Notes: generated by a model not told the origin, from the sequence alone. A stretch of 8,036 nt of DNA from Rhizobiaceae bacterium UBA1291 (GCA_002307905.1 DBUL01000161.1:6966-15001), one strand, 5' to 3'; shown: positions 1 to 5,990, counted from the stretch's first letter. Made by a program: numbers and translations.

Positions 1-1
1 A

Positions 2-49
2 GCCATGCTGAAGGAGGTTGGTGCGACCGAGCCGGCGGCCAAGCCCTGA
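2..49 (+). CDS. C-terminal end of an upstream gene (15 codons), possibly a DUF2059-type protein
   Basis: The frame starting at base 2 is open from the left edge and reads AMLKEVGATEPAAKP before a TGA at 47-49; the start lies outside the window. The tail is alanine/proline-rich and ends 27 bases before a clear intrinsic terminator, as expected for the last codons of a real gene. In rhizobial chromosomes a DUF2059 protein encoded after rpiA often precedes gor, and this tail would fit such a protein, but 15 residues cannot establish a family. The neighbouring frame (stop at 58-60) gives a cysteine- and tryptophan-containing tail that looks less protein-like. The identity is inference from context only. 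Confidence 0.45.
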   Translation, partial: AMLKEVGATEPAAKP

Positions 50-76
50 TCACACGCTAACGGCAAAGAAACGCTA

Positions 77-106
77 AGCTCGGAATTCGTTCCGGGCTTT
101 TCTTTT
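77..106 (+). terminator. Rho-independent terminator of the upstream gene
   Basis: Arms AGCTCGGAA (77-85) and TTCCGGGCT (90-98) form a 9-bp stem with one G-T wobble, closed by the very stable tetraloop TTCG (86-89). A U-rich run follows immediately (TTTTCTTTT, 98-106). It separates the upstream gene from gor, so gor probably has its own promoter in the roughly 50 bases between 107 and 153. Confidence 0.9.
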
Positions 107-120
107 GCGACCCTCGCATC

Positions 121-126
121 TTATAT
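121..126 (+). promoter_or_regulatory. Candidate -10 element for gor
   Basis: TTATAT at 121-126, preceded by C, resembles the CTATAT-type -10 of rhizobial sigma-70 promoters and lies 41 bases before the gor start. The only sequence at -35 distance is the T-rich terminator tail (about 98-104), which is a poor match, so the call rests on the -10 alone. No OxyR-like or other operator was recognisable. Confidence 0.25.
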
Positions 127-166
127 CAGCGCCACTGTCCGCACTTTGTCTGCAAGGAGATACGCC

Positions 167-1555
167 ATGTCCGGTTTTGACTATGATCTGTTCGTGATCG
201 GTGGCGGCTCCGGCGGGGTGCGAAGCGCGCGTGTCGCCGCCGCGCTCGGCAAGAAGGTCGCGATCGCCGAAGAATACCGCTTCGGCGGCACCTGCGTGAT
301 CCGCGGCTGCGTGCCGAAGAAGCTGTTCGTCTATGCCTCCCAGTTTCACGAGCATTTCGAGGATGCGGCTGGCTATGGCTGGACCGTCGGCGAGAGCCGC
401 TTCGACTGGCCGGCTCTGGTTGCTGCAAAGGACAAGGAAATCGCGCGGCTCGAAGGTCTGTACCGCAAGGGCCTCGACAATGCGGGCGCCGAAATCTTCG
501 AAACCCGTGCCGAAATTGCCGGCCCGAATAGCGTTCGCCTGGTGAAGACAGGCCAGATCGTCACCGCGGAAAGGATCGTCATCGCCGTTGGCGGCGGCGC
601 CAATCCGCATGCAGCGTTGCCGGGCCATGAGCTTTGCATCTCGTCCAACGAAGCCTTCAACCTGAAAGAACTGCCGCGTGCGATCGTGATTGCCGGTGGC
701 GGCTATATCGCGGTCGAATTCGCCAACATCTTCCACGGTCTTGGCGTTGAGACGACGCTGATCTATCGCGGCGCGGAAATCCTCAGCCGCTTCGATCAGG
801 ACATGCGGCGCGGCCTGCACGAAGCGATGGCGGCCAAGGGCATCCGCATCCTATGCCATGACATCATCGAGCAGGTGAGCAAGGGGTCCGACGGTCGGCT
901 GGTCGCGGCCACGAAGAACAGTGGCGAACTGGTTGCCGATCAGGTCATGCTGGCGCTTGGACGCGATCCCTATACCGAAGGACTTGGGCTCGAGGCGGCG
1001 GGGGTCGAGATCAACGAGCGCGGTGCGATCGTTGTCGACAAGTACTCGCGGACCAATGTTGCGAGCATTTTCGCGCTCGGCGACGTGACCGACCGGGTGC
1101 AACTGACGCCGGTGGCGATCCACGAAGCGATGTGTTTCATCGAGACCGAGTACAAGAACAACCCGACCTCGCCGGATCATGAGTTGATCGCGACGGCGGT
1201 CTTCTCCCAGCCGGAGATCGGTACCGTCGGCATGTCCGAAGACGAGGCCGCCAAGCGCTTCGTCGACGTCGAGGTCTATCGCGCCGAGTTTCGGCCGATG
1301 AAGGCGACGCTTTCCGGCCGCAATGAAAAGACCATCATGAAGCTCATCGTCAATGCTGCCGACCGCAAGGTGGTGGGCGCCCATATCCTCGGTCACGATG
1401 CCGGGGAGATGGCGCAGATTCTTGGCATCACCCTCAAGGCCGGCTGCACCAAGGACGATTTCGACCGGACCATGGCGGTCCATCCGACTGCGGCGGAAGA
1501 GCTGGTGACGATGTACAATCCGAGCTACCGGATCAAGAACGGAGAGCGGATATAG
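167..1555 (+). CDS. gor: Glutathione-disulfide reductase (NADPH)
   Basis: Cytosolic FAD flavoenzyme that reduces oxidised glutathione with NADPH. The 462-residue product has the full family layout. The FAD-binding GGGSGG lies at residues 12-17. The redox disulfide is C43-VIRG-C48 inside GGTCVIRGCVPKK, the form found in alphaproteobacterial and plant enzymes. The NADPH Rossmann motif GGGYIAVEFA is at 177-186 with R201 and R208 nearby, and the second FAD motif includes FALGDVTD. The dimer-interface HPTAAEE carries the catalytic pair H439/E444. The length is normal for the family. The ATG at 167 is chosen because AAGGAG (154-159) sits 7 bases ahead; an in-frame TTG at 146 would add seven residues and has no ribosome site. 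The gene stands alone between the terminator at 77-106 and a minus-strand unit. No plus-strand terminator with a T-run was found after the stop. Confidence 0.96.
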   Translation: MSGFDYDLFVIGGGSGGVRSARVAAALGKKVAIAEEYRFGGTCVIRGCVPKKLFVYASQFHEHFEDAAGYGWTVGESRFDWPALVAAKDKEIARLEGLYRKGLDNAGAEIFETRAEIAGPNSVRLVKTGQIVTAERIVIAVGGGANPHAALPGHELCISSNEAFNLKELPRAIVIAGGGYIAVEFANIFHGLGVETTLIYRGAEILSRFDQDMRRGLHEAMAAKGIRILCHDIIEQVSKGSDGRLVAATKNSGELVADQVMLALGRDPYTEGLGLEAAGVEINERGAIVVDKYSRTNVASIFALGDVTDRVQLTPVAIHEAMCFIETEYKNNPTSPDHELIATAVFSQPEIGTVGMSEDEAAKRFVDVEVYRAEFRPMKATLSGRNEKTIMKLIVNAADRKVVGAHILGHDAGEMAQILGITLKAGCTKDDFDRTMAVHPTAAEELVTMYNPSYRIKNGERI

Positions 1556-1597
1556 GTTTGGACGTATTGGCTTAAGCGAAAGGCAGGGGCGTGAACG

Positions 1598-1625
1598 AAA
1601 AATGCCCCGTCAATGAGACGGGGCA
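1598..1625 (-). terminator. Intrinsic terminator reading on the minus strand
   Basis: The perfect 9-bp arms TGCCCCGTC (1603-1611) and GACGGGGCA (1617-1625) have a 5-base loop. On the minus strand the stem is followed by five T's (1602 to 1598). On the plus strand it is followed by ATTCATG, a poor tract. It therefore mainly ends a minus-strand transcript, best explained by the 37-codon ORF at 1726-1839. It may also act as a weak 3' barrier for gor. Confidence 0.8.
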
Positions 1626-1725
1626 ATTCATGCGGAAGGAACCTCGGACAAGCGCCATGGCGCCCGACCGGCAATACACAAACGCCGGAACGCGATGCCG
1701 GTTCCGTCAAAATCAAAGAATTTCT

Positions 1726-1839
1726 TCAGGTCAAGGCCAGGACCGGTGCTGCCAGCACCATCAGCCCGATACAGGATGCGACCGCAAATTTCAGTCGCCG
1801 GATACGCCTCGTACGAACTCCACTCCAATCATACGCCAT
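1726..1839 (-). CDS. Small single-span membrane protein, 37 residues (unrecognised family)
   Basis: A short ORF beginning MAYDWSGVRTRRIRRLK and then running into a hydrophobic stretch (residues about 18-36, FAVASCIGLMV and onward) that ends at the TGA. A basic patch before a C-terminal hydrophobic helix predicts a small inner-membrane protein with its N-terminus in the cytoplasm. The start at 1839 is chosen because GAGGA lies 8 bases upstream. Longer in-frame versions (starts at 1854 or 1965) lack a ribosome site and add low-quality sequence. A minus-strand intrinsic terminator lies 100 bases downstream, so the unit has its own start and end signals. Local G+C is about half by hand count in two 60-base lines, lower than the flanking genes. 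I do not recognise a named family, and no function is claimed. Confidence 0.6.
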   Translation of the reverse strand: MAYDWSGVRTRRIRRLKFAVASCIGLMVLAAPVLALT

Positions 1840-1985
1840 CGAACAGATCCTCATGATCGCTACTAACACGCGGGTACAGCCAACATTCATGCCGCTCATA
1901 GATCTCGAGGCTGGCGTGAAGCTTGCTGCAGGCATTTCAGGCGCGAACGCTCTCATCACGTCCAAGAATTAGAATATGACAATTT

Positions 1986-2011
1986 CTCGATGGACGCCAG
2001 CTTCCATCGAG
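1986..2011 (-). terminator. Hairpin downstream of the alpha/beta hydrolase, possible weak terminator
   Basis: CTCGATGGA (1986-1994) and TCCATCGAG (2003-2011) are perfect reverse complements around an 8-base loop. The hairpin starts about 60 bases past the hydrolase stop on the minus strand. There it is followed by AAATTGTCATATTC, which is A+T-rich but not a true T-run. It may end or attenuate the hydrolase transcript before the small ORF, or protect a 3' end. Confidence 0.4.
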
Positions 2012-2071
2012 CCGCGGCGCGAATCGCCAGAATGCCTGGGTTAATCGTTTTGAATCAGTGATTTGCCGCGT

Positions 2072-2962
2072 TCACGACGCGATCGCTGAGTTTTTCGAGC
2101 GCTTGTCGGACAGCCAATCGATCGCCGGCTTCCAGAGCGTCTCGCGAAAGGCCGGGCGGAAAAACCCGAGATGGCCGATTGGCTGGCCGGTAGTTACAGG
2201 AGATACGCGCACGCGCTCTACGGGCGCGTTCACATAGGCGCTGAGGATCGCTTCCTGGGCCTTCGGCGTTCCCCACGGATCGTCCTCAACGCCGATGGAG
2301 AGGATCGGGGTTCGGACTTCCGCAAAGCGGCGGGCCGCATCCATCTTCGTGTCCGCAAAGAAATAATCCGGCGAGCGGCCCCAGCGGGCCCATTGGCGGA
2401 AGACCGTGCCGGGCAGCGTCTGGCCAAGTCCGGTCCAGCCGGGCACCCTGCCGGTCAGCAAGGCGAGGGGGACGCCGACAAGATTCATCGTAGCAAAGAC
2501 CTTGTAGGGTTCGGCGGTGTAGGCCCAGTGCCCCGACATGACGGCCACCATCAGGTAGCGGTCGAACCGGTTGGCGCGGTTGCAGAGCCCGAGCCCTTGG
2601 CCACCAAAAGACTGGCCGACGCCCACCATCGGGTGACCCGGCGCAATGCCTTCGAGATGGTCGACGGCCGCGGCCATGTCCTTTTCCGCCCAGTCGGCCA
2701 TGCTCGGCCTCGCCTTCCAGCCGCGCGGAATGCGGGAGCCCGCGACGCCGCGGTAGTCATAGGTCATGGCAGCGCGAAAGCCGCGATCGGCCACCAGATG
2801 TTCGGCAAAGCGGGCGTAAATGCCACGCGGTACGGCCGCGGCGGAGGAGATGAGGGCGAGGGGACCGTCACCGGTGCCACGGAACAGTGTTCCGGCGAGA
2901 GGAAACCGGTCCTCCGCGGCAAACGTCACCTCTTCGCGCGCGATCCCAATCCGATCCTGCAT
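2072..2962 (-). CDS. Alpha/beta-fold hydrolase (serine hydrolase, substrate unknown)
   Basis: A 296-residue cytosolic protein with no signal peptide. It shows the alpha/beta-hydrolase signatures in order: a strand with DYRGV near 69-73, the nucleophile elbow GQSFGG with Ser118, a mobile cap-like segment rich in W, G and hydrophobic residues (about 150-205), the acid in GVEDDPWG (Asp227 or Asp228), and the catalytic His264 in GHLGFFR. This arrangement resembles the predicted hydrolases of the COG4757 type, whose substrates are not known; an esterase or thioesterase role would be a guess. The ATG at 2962 is chosen because AGGAG lies 7 bases upstream. A longer frame beginning at a TTG at 3028 would run through the promoter palindrome and adds a basic, low-complexity leader. 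The gene is divergent from the DAHP synthase and probably monocistronic. Confidence 0.85.
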   Translation of the reverse strand: MQDRIGIAREEVTFAAEDRFPLAGTLFRGTGDGPLALISSAAAVPRGIYARFAEHLVADRGFRAAMTYDYRGVAGSRIPRGWKARPSMADWAEKDMAAAVDHLEGIAPGHPMVGVGQSFGGQGLGLCNRANRFDRYLMVAVMSGHWAYTAEPYKVFATMNLVGVPLALLTGRVPGWTGLGQTLPGTVFRQWARWGRSPDYFFADTKMDAARRFAEVRTPILSIGVEDDPWGTPKAQEAILSAYVNAPVERVRVSPVTTGQPIGHLGFFRPAFRETLWKPAIDWLSDKRSKNSAIAS

Positions 2963-3000
2963 GGCTGATCTCCTCCATCTCCACGCCTTGCGAGCGAAAA

Positions 3001-3030
3001 GCTTACGTTTACGTCCATGTAAAGGCAAGC
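3001..3030. promoter_or_regulatory. 30-bp imperfect palindrome, probable operator over the hydrolase promoter
   Basis: Centred between 3015 and 3016, 11 of 15 base pairs are symmetrical, including GCTT (3001-3004)/AAGC (3027-3030) and TTTAC (3008-3012)/GTAAA (3019-3023). On the minus strand it lies between and over a TTGCCT -35-like hexamer (3028-3023) and a TAAGCT -10-like hexamer (3005-3000) with 17-base spacing. A dyad between -35 and -10 is typical of MerR-family control. The TTACGTTTACGT half also resembles the operators of LiuR-type MerR regulators, though this is from memory. No regulator gene for it is in the window. Confidence 0.4.
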
Positions 3031-3137
3031 GGGTCTTCAGCGCCGTTTTGGCTCGTGCATGGTGAGACTTGGCGAGACGCGTGCTCGTCTTATTGCCAAA
3101 GATAAAGAATCGTCGCGCCTAGGGCTTCAAGTTCGGC

Positions 3138-3166
3138 TTTGCAAGGCAAATATTAGGGTCTATAAG
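3138..3166 (+). promoter_or_regulatory. Candidate sigma-70 promoter of the DAHP synthase gene
   Basis: TTTGCA (3138-3143) and TATAAG (3161-3166, preceded by C) are separated by exactly 17 bases. The -10 matches the consensus at five of six positions and fits the rhizobial CTATAT style. Transcription from it would start near 3173 and give a leader of about 50 bases. That leader contains a small dyad, CGGCC (3181-3185)/GGCCG (3193-3197), enclosing a purine-rich GGGAGGA. Confidence 0.5.
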
Positions 3167-3224
3167 CCCCCGATCCAAAGCGGCCGGGAGGAGGCCGTCC
3201 TATTTCGAACAGCAGGTGACGATC

Positions 3225-4601
3225 ATGGCACAGAATTGGACCCCGAGCAGCTGGCGCAGCAAGCCGATCAAGCAGGTTCCGGCCTATCCGGACCTGGGCG
3301 CCCTTGCCGATGCGGAAGCGCGTCTCGCCAAGTTTCCGCCACTCGTCTTCGCCGGCGAAGCCCGTCGCCTGACCAAGGCGCTCGGCAATGTCGCCGAAGG
3401 CAACGGCTTCCTGCTCCAGGGCGGCGATTGCGCCGAGAGCTTTGCCGAGCATGGCGCCGACACCATCCGCGACTTCTTCCGCGCCTTCCTGCAGATGGCC
3501 GTCGTCCTGACGTTTGGGGCGCAGCTGCCGGTGGTCAAGGTCGGCCGTATCGCCGGCCAGTTCGCCAAGCCGCGCTCGTCCGACATCGAGAAGCAGGGTG
3601 ACGTCGAGCTGCCGAGCTATCGCGGCGACATCATCAACGGCATCGAGTTCACGCCGGAATCGCGCATTCCCAATCCGGACCGGCAGATCATGGCCTATCG
3701 CCAGTCGGCGGCGACGCTCAACCTGCTGCGCGCCTTTGCCATGGGTGGCTATGCCAATCTCGACAACGTGCACCAGTGGATGCTCGGCTTCATCAAGGAT
3801 AGCCCCCAGGCCGAGCGTTATCGCAAGCTCGCCGACCGGATTTCCGAGACCATGGATTTCATGAAGGCGATCGGCATCAGTTCCGAGACCAATCCGAGCC
3901 TGCGCGAAACCGATTTCTTCACCAGCCATGAAGCTTTGCTGCTCGGCTATGAAGAGGCGCTCACGCGGGTGGATTCGACCTCGGGTGACTGGTACGCCAC
4001 ATCCGGTCACATGATCTGGATCGGCGACCGCACGCGCCAGGCCGACCATGCCCATCTCGAATACTGCCGCGGCATCAAGAACCCGCTCGGTCTGAAGTGC
4101 GGCCCGTCGCTCCAGGCGGACGATCTCTTGAACCTGATCGACATCCTGAATCCGAACAACGAGGCCGGTCGTTTGACGCTGATCTGCCGTTTCGGCCACG
4201 ACAAGGTCGCCGAGCACCTGCCGCGCCTCATTCGTGCCGTCGAGCGCGAAGGGCGCAAGGTGGTCTGGTCGTGCGATCCGATGCATGGCAACACGATCAC
4301 GCTCAACAACTACAAGACCCGTCCATTCGAGCGCGTCCTGTCGGAAGTCGAGAGCTTCTTCCAGATTCATCGTGCGGAAGGAACGCATCCGGGCGGCATC
4401 CACATCGAGATGACCGGCAATGACGTGACGGAATGCACCGGCGGCGCCCGTGCCGTGACGGCCGAAGCCCTCCAGGATCGCTACCACACCCATTGCGACC
4501 CGCGCCTCAATGCCGACCAGGCGCTAGAACTGGCCTTCCTGCTCGCCGAGCGGATGAAGGGTGGCCGCGACGAAAAGCGGATGATGGTGGCGAACGGCTG
4601 A
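3225..4601 (+). CDS. 3-deoxy-7-phosphoheptulonate (DAHP) synthase, class II
   Basis: Catalyses condensation of phosphoenolpyruvate and erythrose 4-phosphate, the first step of the shikimate pathway to aromatic amino acids, in the cytosol. The 458-residue product has the class II length and the plant/actinobacterial-type motifs. These are [10 protein letters not shown] with metal ligand Cys69, [28 protein letters not shown] with His354, HIEMTG with Glu395, and CDPRLN with Asp425. The four ligands correspond to the Cys/His/Glu/Asp metal site known in Mycobacterium tuberculosis AroG. The start is taken as the ATG at 3225 ([10 protein letters not shown]), preceded by a weak AGG-containing site. 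The GTG at 3216 would add three residues and has no nearby ribosome site. The short N-terminus suggests it lacks the long regulatory extension of the mycobacterial enzyme. Names aroF, aroG and aroH are all used for this family, so no symbol is given. Confidence 0.96.
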   Translation: MAQNWTPSSWRSKPIKQVPAYPDLGALADAEARLAKFPPLVFAGEARRLTKALGNVAEGNGFLLQGGDCAESFAEHGADTIRDFFRAFLQMAVVLTFGAQLPVVKVGRIAGQFAKPRSSDIEKQGDVELPSYRGDIINGIEFTPESRIPNPDRQIMAYRQSAATLNLLRAFAMGGYANLDNVHQWMLGFIKDSPQAERYRKLADRISETMDFMKAIGISSETNPSLRETDFFTSHEALLLGYEEALTRVDSTSGDWYATSGHMIWIGDRTRQADHAHLEYCRGIKNPLGLKCGPSLQADDLLNLIDILNPNNEAGRLTLICRFGHDKVAEHLPRLIRAVEREGRKVVWSCDPMHGNTITLNNYKTRPFERVLSEVESFFQIHRAEGTHPGGIHIEMTGNDVTECTGGARAVTAEALQDRYHTHCDPRLNADQALELAFLLAERMKGGRDEKRMMVANG

Positions 4602-4631
4602 AGCTTACCTTCAGATAAGCGCATTTGACCC

Positions 4632-4670
4632 ACCGGGCCGGCTTCACCAAGCTGGCCCGGTCTCTTTTTT
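4632..4670 (+). terminator. Rho-independent terminator of the DAHP synthase gene
   Basis: A stem of 13 pairs with one G-T wobble, ACCGGGCCGGCTT (4632-4644) with AAGCTGGCCCGGT (4649-4661), has a CACC loop and is followed by TCTTTTTT. It lies 31 bases past the stop codon. A weaker GCTTA/TAAGC dyad (4603-4620) directly after the stop is probably incidental. Confidence 0.93.
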
Positions 4671-4689
4671 GCCAGGTTGGGAGCGCTGA

Positions 4690-5106
4690 ATGGATGAGTT
4701 AAGAACCGGGGCCTGTCTGTGCGGTGCCGTCAGCTTGCGCACGCAGGGGACGGTCAGCGAGGTCGTGTTCTGTCACTGCTCGCAGTGCCGGCTCCAGACG
4801 GGTCTCCATTACGCCGCCACCGACGTGGCGCGGGATCGCCTGAAGGTCACGGGTGAGGACATGGTGCGCTGGTATCGGTCGAGCGATGGGGCCCAGAGGG
4901 GTTTCTGCAGCACCTGCGGTTCGGCGCTTTTCTGGCTGCGCGATGGCAGCGACCATATTTCGGTCATGGCGGGAGCGTTCGACGAGCCGAGCGGGCTGGT
5001 CGGCGGCTATCACATCTTCTGTGCGGACAAGGGCGATTTCTACGAGATCGGCGCCACACTGCCGGCCTATCAGGCGGGCAGGCCCGCCTCCGCCAGCAGC
5101 GGCTGA
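4690..5106 (+). CDS. GFA/CENP-V family zinc protein (glutathione-dependent formaldehyde-activating enzyme-like)
   Basis: A 138-residue protein with the complete Gfa cysteine pattern: C9-L-C11 near the N-terminus, C28-H-C30-S-Q-C33 and C72-S-T-C75. Together these form the structural and catalytic zinc sites of this single-domain beta fold. The founding member, Paracoccus Gfa, promotes or binds the formaldehyde-glutathione adduct. Most family members are uncharacterised, so the reaction here is not assured. There is no signal peptide or membrane segment. The ATG at 4690 has GGGAG (4679-4683) 6 bases ahead; the ATG at 4694 is out of frame. The gene starts only 19 bases after the T-run of the DAHP synthase terminator, leaving no room for a separate promoter. 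It is probably expressed by read-through or from a promoter inside the upstream gene. Its last 37 bases overlap the convergent gene. Confidence 0.88.
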   Translation: MDELRTGACLCGAVSLRTQGTVSEVVFCHCSQCRLQTGLHYAATDVARDRLKVTGEDMVRWYRSSDGAQRGFCSTCGSALFWLRDGSDHISVMAGAFDEPSGLVGGYHIFCADKGDFYEIGATLPAYQAGRPASASSG

Positions 5107-5990
5107 GGAGTCGCTGCGCTCACGGAGATACCCAGCTCGTCGATCGCGTGGTGGAACGCCTGATCCAGTGCCGCGAATTTTGCCGACTGCCATTGAAAAT
5201 AGTCGCCGACGAAACGGTGCGACAGCCAGAGCGATCCGCGTCGGCGCGGCAAATCCCAGCCGAGCAGGCCTTCGGTCTCGGCCTTCTTGAACATGCGCTT
5301 CAGGTTCGTTGCCGAGATCATGTAGACCTCGCCGAGTTCGGGGAGCGACAGGCGGCCGATCTCGATCCTGTCCGCCGGGTCCGGAGCGCTGGGAATCCGG
5401 GCGATAAGGCCATGGAGTACCATGCCCCCGAGATCCGACCAGAGGAAATGGCCGATGCTGTCGGGGGGATCGCGCCAGATGGGATCTTCCGCCAGACGGG
5501 CGGCGGAAAAGGGCTGGGCGATGCGGAAGATGCGTGGATCGACTGAGGCAAGCTCTTCGCGCTTGCCGCCGTCCAGCCGGTCGAGGCAGGCCATGTGCCC
5601 CATGAACCAGCCACTCATCGCGTCATAGGCGGCTTCGGTGGTCTCCAGTACGCGCACGCGGCGGTCCGGGATATTGGGCACGTCGCGGAGGAACTTGTAG
5701 GCGACCAGTTCAGCAAGGAAGGAGGTCGCCGTGTTGCGGCTTTCGGCTCCAAGCTTCATGACGATCTCGACGAAGCGGGTGGCGGTCAGTCCCGACAAGG
5801 GGTCGTCGTCCCGGCGCTGCAAGGACAGGGCGAACAGCGAATGAGTCATCAGCCATTTACGATGCGATGCCTTCAACCGCGACAGGCGTGGCGTGCGCAG
5901 GTGTATGCCGATCAGGTGTTCGGCTATCTGTTTCTCGATCGTCGGGAACAGCGGGTGGGCGGCGATCTCGGCGCGGGTCAGTGGCCGCAT
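5070..5990 (-). CDS. Putative DNA-binding regulator with two winged-helix segments
   Basis: A 306-residue soluble protein that I do not recognise as a named regulator. Two regions look like winged helix-turn-helix domains. Residues about 47-120 have a MarR-like pattern: a helix ending in SLQRR, then SGLTATRFVEIVMKL, a recognition-like helix SRNTATSFLAELV, and a basic wing DRRVRVLETTE. Residues about 213-260 repeat the pattern: LPELGEVYMIS, a possible recognition helix SATNLKRMFKKAETEGLL, and a basic wing RRRGSLWLS. The middle (about 120-210) is mostly helical with W and M residues and could be a sensing or dimer segment. There are no membrane spans. The ATG at 5990 is the first available because an in-frame TGA lies 9 bases upstream; only a weak GAAAAG site precedes it. 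It converges on the Gfa-like gene with a 37-base overlap. Replication or RNA-binding roles are not excluded. Confidence 0.65.
   Translation of the reverse strand: MRPLTRAEIAAHPLFPTIEKQIAEHLIGIHLRTPRLSRLKASHRKWLMTHSLFALSLQRRDDDPLSGLTATRFVEIVMKLGAESRNTATSFLAELVAYKFLRDVPNIPDRRVRVLETTEAAYDAMSGWFMGHMACLDRLDGGKREELASVDPRIFRIAQPFSAARLAEDPIWRDPPDSIGHFLWSDLGGMVLHGLIARIPSAPDPADRIEIGRLSLPELGEVYMISATNLKRMFKKAETEGLLGWDLPRRRGSLWLSHRFVGDYFQWQSAKFAALDQAFHHAIDELGISVSAATPQPLLAEAGLPA
5073..5088. repeat. GC-rich inverted repeat inside the convergent gene overlap
   Basis: GGCGGGC (5073-5079) and GCCCGCC (5082-5088) are perfect reverse complements; sterically this gives a 6-bp stem with a CAGG tetraloop. It lies within the last codons of both convergent genes. 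Neither side has a T-run, so it is not a standard intrinsic terminator, although it may act as a two-way transcription barrier or 3'-end stabiliser. Confidence 0.45.

Larger units (their letters stand above)
1556..2071. other. Intergenic stretch between gor and the alpha/beta hydrolase
   Basis: This 516-base gap has no large credible gene. It holds the minus-strand terminator (1598-1625), the 37-codon ORF (1726-1839) and a perfect 9-bp hairpin (1986-2011). Other open frames, such as 1613-1972 on the plus strand, give compositionally unlikely proteins and lack ribosome sites. The A+T-rich patch at about 1967-1985 is the likeliest place for a minus-strand promoter for the small ORF, but no pair of hexamers with good spacing could be assigned. 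Confidence 0.6.

Noticed and set aside
74..820. 248-codon minus-strand frame over the start of gor
   Set aside because: It is antisense to gor and the terminator, of low-complexity composition, and has no start signals.
851..1483. 210-codon minus-strand frame over the second half of gor
   Set aside because: It is the reverse shadow of the reductase, rich in D, G, R and H, with no domain.
1726..1965. 79-codon version of the mini-protein starting at 1965
   Set aside because: The added N-terminal residues look random, there is no ribosome site, and the hydrophobic/basic organisation starts only after the internal ATG at 1839.
1613..1972. 119-codon plus-strand frame in the gap after gor
   Set aside because: It begins inside the terminator hairpin, lacks a Shine-Dalgarno, has an unconvincing composition, and lies opposite the better-supported mini-ORF.
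2171..2968. 265-codon plus-strand frame opposite the hydrolase
   Set aside because: It is antisense to a gene with a complete Ser/Asp/His triad and has no family features of its own.
2963..3028. 22-residue N-terminal extension of the hydrolase from a TTG at 3028
   Set aside because: It would run through the promoter palindrome and has no ribosome site; the ATG at 2962 has AGGAG at ideal spacing.
3153..4493. 446-codon open frame antisense to the DAHP synthase gene
   Set aside because: It mirrors a strongly conserved enzyme. Its translation has no recognisable domain, and long antisense frames are expected opposite high-G+C genes. It has no ribosome site or terminator.
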